From contig QNAU01000076.1 of NCBI GenBank assembly GCA_003641545.1, positions 1-6,343 of the forward strand: a DNA stretch of 6,343 nt. The letters run 5' to 3'. Every line of letters starts with the position of its first letter. The first letter of the stretch is position 1. This stretch comes from Thermotoga sp. Its GTDB lineage: Bacteria; Thermotogota; Thermotogae; B21-G9. The notes under the pieces are model-generated. The model made no database searches and had not been told where the DNA came from. It was given only the letters and a program-made list of their open reading frames with translations. The translations under genes were made by a program, and so were the position numbers. Positions 1-5,747 of this stretch are shown here, in pieces.

Positions 1-825
1 TTCCTTGAATCTGTCCATACTGTTTATCTCCAATGTCACGATTCCCTTGAATCCCGATTCCCTTATCATTCTGAAAACCTTCGTGTACGGTATCTCTCCC
101 TCTCCTATGGGTAGATGCAGATCGCCGATTCCGTAGACGAACCTGAAGAGATCCACATCCGGTATATCCTGATAAGTGTACGGAGATTCGGCAAAGTTGT
201 CGCTCACGTGTATTTCGACTGCCCTTTTCAACCCCTTCTTGAGCTGAGAGAAGAAATCCAATCCTCTGTAATTTGCAACTATGAATAGATGTCCTATATC
301 GAGGGTAATCCCAACATTCGGCATGTTGACAGCTTCCACAACTTCCAAAACCTCATCCATGGAATGTACGGTATTCTCCACACCGATCGTTATTCCGTAT
401 TCCTGCGCCTTCTGTGCAAGATTTCTGAGTTGTTTCACCTCGTGTTTTTTCTGTTCCCTCTCAGTGAGATCGAGAGAATGCTTCACAACTCCACAATGAT
501 ACACGATGATTTCCGCCTTTATCCTTCTTGCAAATTCTATAACCGCTTCGAAAACCTTGTAATGCCATGGGTTCGTTTTATGTTTTAGATTAACCACATC
601 CGGTGCATGAACGGTGTATTTGAAATCGAAGAGCGAGATGAGTCTTTCAAGTCTCCTCATCCTGTGTTCTATTATCCTTCCTCTGACTATGACATCCAAA
701 CCCGCCGGTGGGATTTCTATGTAGTCGAATCCGACGTTCCTGAAGAAATCCAATTCACCCTCGAACCTCTGAATCGAACCACTCAACCTTCGAGTATCAA
801 TGTTTACACCTATACCCTTCAGCAA
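1..825 (-). CDS. Sugar phosphate isomerase/epimerase-like TIM-barrel protein (partial, runs off left edge)
   Basis: I translated 275 codons from the TTG at 825 with no stop before base 1, so the 3' end is outside the window. Family members are usually about 270-290 residues, so probably only a few are missing. The fold is the xylose isomerase-like / AP-endonuclease-2 TIM barrel (COG1082). Visible motifs are VHAP (72-75), YHCG (109-112), GVENT with candidate metal ligand Glu150, LDIGH with Asp176 and His179, HVSDN with His206, GEGEIPY (241-247) and LEI with Glu266. The Glu, Asp/His, His, Glu set is the divalent-metal site of this family, which interconverts keto-sugars or related acids or polyol intermediates. 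An in-frame TGA lies two codons upstream of the TTG and the first in-frame Met is residue 56, so TTG (or the next codon, CTG) must be the start. It is the last visible gene of the transporter operon, 24 bases after the ATPase. Family is secure; the exact reaction is unknown. Confidence 0.88.
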   Translation of the reverse strand, partial: MLKGIGVNIDTRRLSGSIQRFEGELDFFRNVGFDYIEIPPAGLDVIVRGRIIEHRMRRLERLISLFDFKYTVHAPDVVNLKHKTNPWHYKVFEAVIEFARRIKAEIIVYHCGVVKHSLDLTEREQKKHEVKQLRNLAQKAQEYGITIGVENTVHSMDEVLEVVEAVNMPNVGITLDIGHLFIVANYRGLDFFSQLKKGLKRAVEIHVSDNFAESPYTYQDIPDVDLFRFVYGIGDLHLPIGEGEIPYTKVFRMIRESGFKGIVTLEINSMDRFKE

Positions 826-828
826 TTT

Positions 829-844
829 TCACCTCAACTCCTTT
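829..844 (-). promoter_or_regulatory. Ribosome binding site supporting the TTG start
   Basis: On the minus strand AAAGGAG (844-838) and GAGGTGA (835-829) lie just upstream of the TTG at 825, 12 and 3 bases away. The GTG inside the second motif opens a frame that stops after eleven codons, so it cannot start the epimerase-like protein. Having two partial Shine-Dalgarno matches at non-ideal distances, with a TTG codon, suggests modest translation relative to the upstream genes. Confidence 0.6.
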
Positions 845-849
845 CCAAA

Positions 850-1953
850 TCACAGTATGGTTTCCTCAGTTTCCGGATCGAAGAGATGCAGTTTCTCAGG
901 ATCTGGTATTATATACACTTTTTCCTCGATTTCAAAATTCATTCCCGGTTCGGCAAAGATCTTGATCAATTCACTTTCTCCACCCACACCTTTCACCTTC
1001 AGATTGACTATCAGATCTCTACCGAGAGGCTCGAGAACGTAAACATTAGCCGGTATTGAGTTCTCCACCTCCTTCTTCGCTATCTTACAATGCTCAGGTC
1101 TGAATCCAAGGACCAGTCCTTCAGTCTTCTCAAATTTCACCTCCTTCGCTTTCGGGGGAAGTTTCACCATTATGTCCCCCCTGGTCGCAAATAGCTCCCC
1201 ATCCTTGCTCTGAACTTTGAAATTCTCCATAAAGTTCATCGGTGGATTTCCTATGAACGCAGCGACGAACATGTTCTTCGGTTCGTTGTATATCTCGTCG
1301 GGGGTTCCATACTGAACAAGTTTTCCCATGCTGAAGACAGCTATTCTCGATGCCATAGTCATGGCTTCCGCTTGGTCGTGCGTGACATAAACGGATGTTA
1401 TTCCGAGATCGCTCTGGAGTTTCTTTATCTCCGCTCTCATCATCATCCTCAGTTTGGCATCCAGGTTCGATAGCGGTTCATCGAACAGCAGAACCGCTGG
1501 TTCCTTCACAAGAGCCCTTGCAAGTGCCACCCTCTGTTGCTGTCCTCCGGATATCTGCATCGGTTTCCTATCGAGTAGTTTGTCTATCATGAGTTTCTTC
1601 GTAACTTCAAGAACCTTCTTTTCTATTTCTTCCTTCGACATCTTCTTGGCTTTCAACGGGAAGGCTATGTTCTCAAAAACTGTCATGTGGGGATAGAGTG
1701 CGTAGTTTTGAAAGACCATGCTGATGTTTCTGTATTTCGGGGGAACGTTGTTCATCAATTGATCATCGAAGTATATTTCACCGGAAGTGGGCTTGTATAT
1801 TCCAGCCAACGTGAGCAAAGTTGTGGTTTTCCCACATCCGGAAGGACCGAGTAATGCGACGAACTCCCCATCCTTCACATCAAAGGAAACGTTATCAACC
1901 GCCCTAACCTTCCCAAAATGTTTTGAGAAATTGACAACCCTTATCTCGGGCAT
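850..1953 (-). CDS. Carbohydrate ABC transporter ATP-binding protein (MalK/UgpC type)
   Basis: This 367-residue cytoplasmic ATPase powers import through the two permeases encoded just upstream. It has all ABC motifs in order: Walker A GPSGCGKT (36-43), Q-loop Gln82 in VFQNYALYPHMTV, signature ISGGQ (134-138), Walker B LLFDEP (155-160) with catalytic Glu159, D-loop SNLDAKLR, and H-loop His192. Residues from about 235 to 367 form the C-terminal OB/TOBE-like domain of CUT1 ATPases, with LGFRPEH (282-288) and EPLGRD near 308-313. The length is typical of MalK/UgpC. The signature motif has Ile in place of the usual Leu, a conservative change. The ATG overlaps the TGA of the preceding permease by one base, and GGAGGGGTGA precedes it, so translational coupling is likely. 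The family call is very secure. The substrate cannot be read from this subunit, and such ATPases sometimes serve several transporters. Confidence 0.97.
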   Translation of the reverse strand: MPEIRVVNFSKHFGKVRAVDNVSFDVKDGEFVALLGPSGCGKTTTLLTLAGIYKPTSGEIYFDDQLMNNVPPKYRNISMVFQNYALYPHMTVFENIAFPLKAKKMSKEEIEKKVLEVTKKLMIDKLLDRKPMQISGGQQQRVALARALVKEPAVLLFDEPLSNLDAKLRMMMRAEIKKLQSDLGITSVYVTHDQAEAMTMASRIAVFSMGKLVQYGTPDEIYNEPKNMFVAAFIGNPPMNFMENFKVQSKDGELFATRGDIMVKLPPKAKEVKFEKTEGLVLGFRPEHCKIAKKEVENSIPANVYVLEPLGRDLIVNLKVKGVGGESELIKIFAEPGMNFEIEEKVYIIPDPEKLHLFDPETEETIL

Positions 1954-2810
1954 CAGCCTTTCACCCCTCCAATGGTGAGCTTTATCATATATTTGTTGAC
2001 GAAGAAAAAGAACACTATGGTCGGTATGACGTAGAAGAGACCAACCGCAGTCAACAGACCGTAATCCGCAAATCTGAAGTCACCTATTATCCCCTTCACG
2101 TATTTTGACAGCGTCCAGGCGTTCTGCGAAAATATGAAGGTGTTTATGAATACGAACTCGGACCAACCGGATAGGAATGCAAATATGGCGGTCACCGCTA
2201 TTCCAGGTTTAACCAGCGGGATCACTATCTTTCTCCAAACCTCGAATCTTCCGTATCCGTCCACCAATCCAGCCCATTCCAGTTCCCAAGGTATCCCGTC
2301 GTAGAACCCCTTCATGACCCAGGTTCCCCAGGGTATCTCGAGTGACGCCTTGAGCAATATTATACCCCAGAGATTGTCGAGAAGTCCTATGACCTTCAAG
2401 ACATAATATATGGCAACCATGAGGGATATGGATGGGAAGGCATGTAAAACTAAGATGAATCTGAGCATGCTGGTTCTCCCTGGAAAGTCGTATCTCGATA
2501 GCGCATATCCCCCCATACTCGTTATCAAAGCTTCCAATATCATCACCCACAGAGCTATCCAAAAGGTGTTGAGAAAAGTCCTCCATATATTTGGATACCC
2601 CTTCATTTCCTGCCACAGGAATCTCCAGTTCTTCAATGTGAGTTTCGTCGGGATGAATCCATGAACCATATCGACGCTGAAGGATCTCAGTATCAGCCAC
2701 GCGTATCCAAGGAGGATCGGAGAGGTGATCAGAACGAGGATGATTATCATCACCGCTTGACTGATCTTAGAACTGTTCCTCTGGAAAAAGTTCAGTCTCA
2801 ACTCCGCCAT
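1953..2810 (-). CDS. Carbohydrate ABC transporter inner-membrane permease (MalG type)
   Basis: This 285-residue integral membrane protein is the second permease of a CUT1 importer. Hydrophobic segments fall near residues 17-41, 80-104, 115-138, 145-163, 203-223 and 250-275, consistent with six helices. The cytoplasmic EAA loop that docks on the ATPase is visible at 178-202 as EWAGLVDGYGRFEVWRKIVI followed by PLVKP, keeping the DG and the final P-L-x-x-P. The C-terminal IGGVKG is the usual MalG-type ending. The start ATG has GAGGTG seven bases upstream and lies one base after the TGA of the MalF-type gene; the stop overlaps the ATPase start. These contacts imply coupled, roughly equal synthesis of the membrane complex. 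The length matches the family. Substrate is unknown. Confidence 0.95.
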   Translation of the reverse strand: MAELRLNFFQRNSSKISQAVMIIILVLITSPILLGYAWLILRSFSVDMVHGFIPTKLTLKNWRFLWQEMKGYPNIWRTFLNTFWIALWVMILEALITSMGGYALSRYDFPGRTSMLRFILVLHAFPSISLMVAIYYVLKVIGLLDNLWGIILLKASLEIPWGTWVMKGFYDGIPWELEWAGLVDGYGRFEVWRKIVIPLVKPGIAVTAIFAFLSGWSEFVFINTFIFSQNAWTLSKYVKGIIGDFRFADYGLLTAVGLFYVIPTIVFFFFVNKYMIKLTIGGVKG

Positions 2811-2811
2811 T

Positions 2812-3708
2812 TCAATCCACCTCTATCCTCGGTTTTTGAACGAGTGCCTGGAAACCGAAAAGTTTGAGGTATATGAATGCGGACAAGACACCTATTCCGA
2901 CCAATATCGTCGATAACGCAGCTCCATAACCGAATCTGAAACTCGAAAACGCGGTATGATAGGTGTACAGCGCCCAAACCTCCGTCCTGTAAACTGGTCC
3001 ACCATCGGTGATTATCAAGATGTATTCGAAGGATGCAAGGAGAGAAAGCGTTTGATAGGCTGTGACGAAAAGTATCTGCCATTTTATCAACGGAAGTGTG
3101 ATCTTTCTGACGATCATGAACCAGCTCGCACCATCTATGAGTGCTGCTCTGAAGTAATCCTCCGGTATGGCCTTTATGGCTGCGGTGAATATGAGCATTC
3201 CCATGGATGCACCTATGAATCCGTTGGCGAATACTATTATCATCATCGGATGTGTATGGAGCCAATCCTGCGGTGGGAGACCAAGTAGAGCGAAAAGGTT
3301 GTTCATCAATCCATACTTTGTGGGGTCGAATATCCACAGCCAAAGCAACCCGTAAACGACGGAGGGAGTCAACCTCGGTAACATCCAGAGTGATCGAAAT
3401 ATGACCCCTATCCTGTCGCTTATGGATGTGGTTAGGAGGGATATGAGAAGCGCCATTCCAACATTGAAGAGTGTGAGAGTGGAGAAGGTGTAAATTAGCG
3501 TGTTCAAGAGAACCTTTGGAATCAGAAAATCTGTGGACATATCCCTGAAATTCATCAGCCCAACGAAGTTCCAGATGAATCTGTAATCCATGTCCGTGAA
3601 GGCAAGTATCACCGTAAGAACAACAGGAATCGCGAAGAAAATGGTCACGAGGATTAGCATGGGAGACAGGAAGAGCCAAGATTTCAACTTTCCAGAAAAG
3701 AACTTCAT
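2812..3708 (-). CDS. Carbohydrate ABC transporter inner-membrane permease (MalF/UgpA type)
   Basis: This 298-residue membrane protein is the partner permease of the MalG-type subunit. Hydrophobic segments lie near 12-36, 66-91, 105-128, 153-177, 210-232 and 262-284. The EAA loop is at 183-210, with EDYFRAALIDGASWFMIVRK leading to ITLPLIKW, and the MalF/UgpA hallmark ITDGGP is at 233-238. It lacks the large periplasmic insertion of enterobacterial MalF and so resembles the compact UgpA-like form. I chose the ATG at 3708 because GGGGGGAT sits 4-5 bases upstream and the protein then begins MKFFSGKLKSWLFLSP, a normal permease N-terminus. The open frame extends 18 codons further to an ATG at 3762, but that stretch runs through a GC hairpin and lacks a good ribosome site. 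The gene is separated from the binding-protein gene by 72 bases that contain that hairpin. Confidence 0.95.
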   Translation of the reverse strand: MKFFSGKLKSWLFLSPMLILVTIFFAIPVVLTVILAFTDMDYRFIWNFVGLMNFRDMSTDFLIPKVLLNTLIYTFSTLTLFNVGMALLISLLTTSISDRIGVIFRSLWMLPRLTPSVVYGLLWLWIFDPTKYGLMNNLFALLGLPPQDWLHTHPMMIIVFANGFIGASMGMLIFTAAIKAIPEDYFRAALIDGASWFMIVRKITLPLIKWQILFVTAYQTLSLLASFEYILIITDGGPVYRTEVWALYTYHTAFSSFRFGYGAALSTILVGIGVLSAFIYLKLFGFQALVQKPRIEVD

Positions 3709-3727
3709 TTTATCCCCCCTTAGAATG

Positions 3728-3750
3728 AAACCCCGCCGACCGGCGGGGCT
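3728..3750 (-). terminator. GC-rich hairpin with short U-run between binding protein and permease (leaky terminator or mRNA-stabilising stem)
   Basis: CCCCGCC (3731-3737) and GGCGGGG (3742-3748) are perfectly complementary around a four-base GACC/GGTC loop. In the minus-strand transcript a G-U and an A-U pair extend the stem to about nine base pairs, and UUU follows directly (3730-3728) before CAUU. The U-run is short, so complete termination is unlikely. Its position, 30 bases after the binding-protein stop and about 20 bases before the permease start, fits partial termination or 3'-end protection that keeps the binding-protein mRNA more abundant than permease mRNA. The hairpin itself is seen directly; the role is inferred. 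Confidence 0.72.
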
Positions 3751-3780
3751 CCACACCAACAAGCTACGGATCCCTCTTTA

Positions 3781-5118
3781 TCATTTCCCCACGAACACTA
3801 TCCTATCCTTCAGAACAGTCTTCAACCTCTTCGCAACGTTGTCAACGACCTTTTCAGGATCCATACCGGATTCAGCCATCTGAAGTCCCTCGAATATCAC
3901 CCTGTTGAAGTCGTTGAATTTGTCATCGTTGGGAACGAAGGAGCTGAATGGAAGCAGTTTCGTGCCCTGCATCATTATGAAGTCCTTACCGTATTCCGGA
4001 AGAACCGTTTCTTGCCATCTTATCGGTAGGTGTCCACTTTCCACCGCGTGTCTCATGTTGAGCTCTGGTGCGGTCGCAAGTGTTATTATCAGGAACGCGA
4101 GTTCGGGATATTTCGTGTGCTTTGGAATCATGTAAACTACCGGGTGTGACAGCGTATTCGGTTTCCCTTCAGCAGTCGCCTTTGGAGTTGGAGCGATCAA
4201 GAACATGCTTTGGAGTTCTTCCTCCGTCTTTCCAAAATCTTTCTTGTATTCCGCCCAGTTCCACGTTCCTCCCATCCATGCCAGCACCTTTCCACCCGTC
4301 ACATCCTTGTGTATCGATGTCCACGGTGTTCCTATGATGTTCTTCGGGGTTATCTTCCAGACGTTCGTCAATTTGTAGAAGAACTCGTACACTTCCTTCA
4401 TCTTGGCATAATCGAACACGTATACACCTTTGTTCTCATCGTAGAAATCCACTCCGAAGCTCGTGAATATCTGGAAGTAATCTATTCCCATCTTTGGTCT
4501 GTGATAGAGCCCCCACTCAACTACTCCCGCCTCTTTTGCTTTCTTAGCTAACTTGACGAAATCAAAGAGTGTGAATTCACCCTTAGCTATCTTCTCCGGC
4601 AGAGCGTTTATCTCCTCATCGGACCATCCCAGCTTCTTGAGCGCAATCTTGTTTATGTAGAAGGGTCTTGCCTCGGTATCCTGCGGGATTGCGTATATCT
4701 TCCCCTTGAATTTACAAGCTTCCCAGAGGGATGGGATTATATCGTAATAGGTTGAATCCCAATATTCCTTCACGAGATCATCGAGTTCAAGTAGGTACCC
4801 TGCATTTGCCCAAGCGCCAAGATCATCGTGACCACTGCAGATGATATCCACTTTCTGCTTCGATTGGAATCCAAAAACAACCTTCTGCTTGAAATCCGAC
4901 CAATTCGTCGTGTCGAAGTATCCCTCGAGTTTCACCCTGAGATCGGACCCAGCAGCTTTGAGTATTTTGTTCAACCTTTCAACCGCCGTTTTTAAGTTGT
5001 CAAATCTGTAGAAGGAAGGATTGTCCGGTCCAACCGTCCATGCAGTTATGACTACTTCTTTGGAAAACAGAAATACACCAGCTATGAGAATCAAAAGCAC
5101 AAGTAGAAGTTTCCTCAT
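3781..5118 (-). CDS. Periplasmic carbohydrate-binding protein of the ABC importer (family 1 extracellular solute-binding protein)
   Basis: This 445-residue protein captures the substrate and delivers it to the permeases. Residues 1-19 form a classic Sec signal peptide (MRKLLLVLLILIAGVFLFSK), with cleavage probably after Phe18-Ser19. There is no lipobox cysteine, so it should be a soluble periplasmic protein rather than a lipoprotein. The mature part has the family 1 (MalE-like, COG1653) layout: an N-terminal strand VVITAWTVG, FKQKVVFGFQ then VDIICSGHDDLGAWANAGYLL (79-110), the GKIYAIPQDTEARPFYINK segment (139-157), GKVLAWMGGTWNW (276-288), PVVYMIPKHTKYPELAFL, and ESGHLPIR near the C-terminal lobe. 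Many exposed Trp, Asp and His residues in these segments fit sugar or polyol binding. Two cysteines (94 and 135) could pair. The start is fixed by GGAGGTGA seven bases upstream. It is the first gene of the operon. The WTVGPDNPS opening and CSGHDDL segment recall what I remember of Thermotoga inositol-type binding proteins, but this could not be compared and no substrate is assigned. Confidence 0.93.
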   Translation of the reverse strand: MRKLLLVLLILIAGVFLFSKEVVITAWTVGPDNPSFYRFDNLKTAVERLNKILKAAGSDLRVKLEGYFDTTNWSDFKQKVVFGFQSKQKVDIICSGHDDLGAWANAGYLLELDDLVKEYWDSTYYDIIPSLWEACKFKGKIYAIPQDTEARPFYINKIALKKLGWSDEEINALPEKIAKGEFTLFDFVKLAKKAKEAGVVEWGLYHRPKMGIDYFQIFTSFGVDFYDENKGVYVFDYAKMKEVYEFFYKLTNVWKITPKNIIGTPWTSIHKDVTGGKVLAWMGGTWNWAEYKKDFGKTEEELQSMFLIAPTPKATAEGKPNTLSHPVVYMIPKHTKYPELAFLIITLATAPELNMRHAVESGHLPIRWQETVLPEYGKDFIMMQGTKLLPFSSFVPNDDKFNDFNRVIFEGLQMAESGMDPEKVVDNVAKRLKTVLKDRIVFVGK

Positions 5119-5125
5119 ACTTTCT

Positions 5126-5133
5126 TCACCTCC
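5126..5133 (-). promoter_or_regulatory. Strong Shine-Dalgarno site of the binding-protein gene
   Basis: GGAGGTGA on the minus strand is a near-complete match to the anti-Shine-Dalgarno sequence, seven bases before the ATG at 5118. It is the strongest ribosome site in the window, in keeping with the need for abundant binding protein. Confidence 0.9.
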
Positions 5134-5184
5134 CTATAATTTTTGTCGGACATGGGTCACGTTATTATTAAAATACCATTAATT

Positions 5185-5213
5185 ATTTTATAATTTCAGG
5201 TTAATCCAGTCAA
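5185..5213 (-). promoter_or_regulatory. Sigma-70-type promoter of the transporter operon
   Basis: Reading the minus strand, TTGACT (5213-5208) is a five-of-six -35 match. It is followed after exactly 17 bases by TAAAAT (5190-5185), a five-of-six -10 match inside TTATAAAAT. Transcription would begin near 5178 and give a leader of about 60 bases that is AT-rich and ends in the strong ribosome site. No other promoter of this quality was noticed in the gaps downstream, so it probably drives all five transporter genes. Start site is inferred from spacing only. Confidence 0.78.
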
Positions 5214-5216
5214 GCG

Positions 5217-5267
5217 TTGATACAAATTGTCGCAAATAAGCATGTATACGCTTACTGATTGATACAA
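5217..5267. promoter_or_regulatory. Operator-like cluster: paired TTGATACAA repeats flanking an imperfect palindrome
   Basis: TTGATACAA occurs exactly at 5217-5225 and 5259-5267, with starts 42 bp apart, about four helical turns, so both sites face the same side of the DNA. Each is itself a TTG-N3-CAA dyad. Between them at 5237-5254 lies TAAGC-N8-GCTTA, matching its own reverse complement at 7 of 9 half-site positions. The first repeat ends only three bases upstream of the -35 box. This arrangement fits a transcription factor controlling the transporter promoter, as activator or looping repressor. No regulator gene lies in the window, so its family is unknown. Confidence 0.5.
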
Positions 5268-5270
5268 GGA

Positions 5271-5726
5271 CTACTTCACATTATCCATCTTCAGAATTTT
5301 GCAAAAACGCTTGGCTAAATTGGTTGCATCTTGGAAAGTTCGAGATCCCTGTTTGAACAGAAAACCTGTGATTATTCCTCGACATTCCGGTTCCCTTCCA
5401 AGTGCCTTCTCCATCTTTGCAAGGTAATGTTTGTATGCGTAACTTTTCGCAGTGTGTCCAAACATCTGTGCCATGCACACCGCACCTAAGCATACGGGAA
5501 CGCTTGATAGGGCTTCCCTGTTGGCGTGGATGAAGGAGATGATAGAATTTAAGGGTTTTTCATAATAGATGGGAGATAGAATGACAACCGCATCGTAGAA
5601 TTGAATATTCTTCTCGCTCGGCTTTGAGATTTCCACGTCTGAGATCTTCGAGAGTACATTCGACATGAATGTTGCCACCTTTTCCGTTGATCCTCTCTTG
5701 GTGTCATAGACTATGAGTATTCTCAC
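5271..5726 (-). CDS. Small flavodoxin-domain protein (HemG-like, Flavodoxin_5 type)
   Basis: A 151-residue single-domain flavodoxin, probably binding FMN in the cytoplasm as an electron carrier or reductase. From the GTG at 5726 it begins MRILIVYDTKRGSTEKVA, strand beta-1 plus the FMN phosphate loop (Thr9 to Thr14, with Gly12, Ser13 and Thr14). It then has DAVVILSPIYYEKPLNSIISF (45-65), equivalent to the conserved I-Y/R-x-x-x-P-L stretch of HemG/COG4635-type flavodoxins, and VPVCLGAVCMAQ (76-87). Length fits a minimal flavodoxin of this group. An in-frame ATG at 5738 would add MILI. I prefer GTG because AAGGG lies directly against that ATG, leaving no spacing, but about 12 bases before the GTG, and because the N-terminus then matches the family. 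It follows the PilZ-like gene closely and is probably co-transcribed. True HemG protoporphyrinogen oxidase activity is not claimed, since no heme genes are nearby. Confidence 0.82.
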   Translation of the reverse strand: MRILIVYDTKRGSTEKVATFMSNVLSKISDVEISKPSEKNIQFYDAVVILSPIYYEKPLNSIISFIHANREALSSVPVCLGAVCMAQMFGHTAKSYAYKHYLAKMEKALGREPECRGIITGFLFKQGSRTFQDATNLAKRFCKILKMDNVK

Positions 5727-5747
5727 AATTAATATCATCCCTTCACA

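Noticed and set aside
281..588. Two overlapping plus-strand open frames near the left edge
   Set aside because: Both are antisense to the epimerase-like gene, which has continuous conserved motifs across this stretch; neither shows a family pattern.
607..1059. A 150-codon plus-strand open frame
   Set aside because: It runs antisense to the epimerase start and the ATPase end, has no family motif, and both opposing genes have intact conserved residues there.
2209..2700. A 163-codon minus-strand open frame inside the MalG-type gene
   Set aside because: Out-of-frame shadow with no domain; the MalG frame carries the EAA loop and membrane helices.
2798..3679. A 293-codon open frame on the minus strand overlapping the MalF-type permease
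   Set aside because: It is a different frame of the permease gene. Its translation is rich in His, Arg and Ser with no recognisable domain or membrane pattern, while the overlapping frame has full permease motifs.
3709..3762. An 18-codon N-terminal extension of the MalF-type permease from an ATG at 3762
   Set aside because: It would translate through the GC hairpin, gives an Arg/Gly-rich non-membrane leader, and lacks a ribosome site, while the ATG at 3708 has GGGGGGAT at proper distance.
5237..5254. TAAGC-N8-GCTTA as an intrinsic terminator of the flavodoxin gene
   Set aside because: Only five pairs with an eight-base AT-rich loop and no continuous U-run follows; an operator half-site arrangement explains it better. 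How the upstream unit terminates remains unseen.
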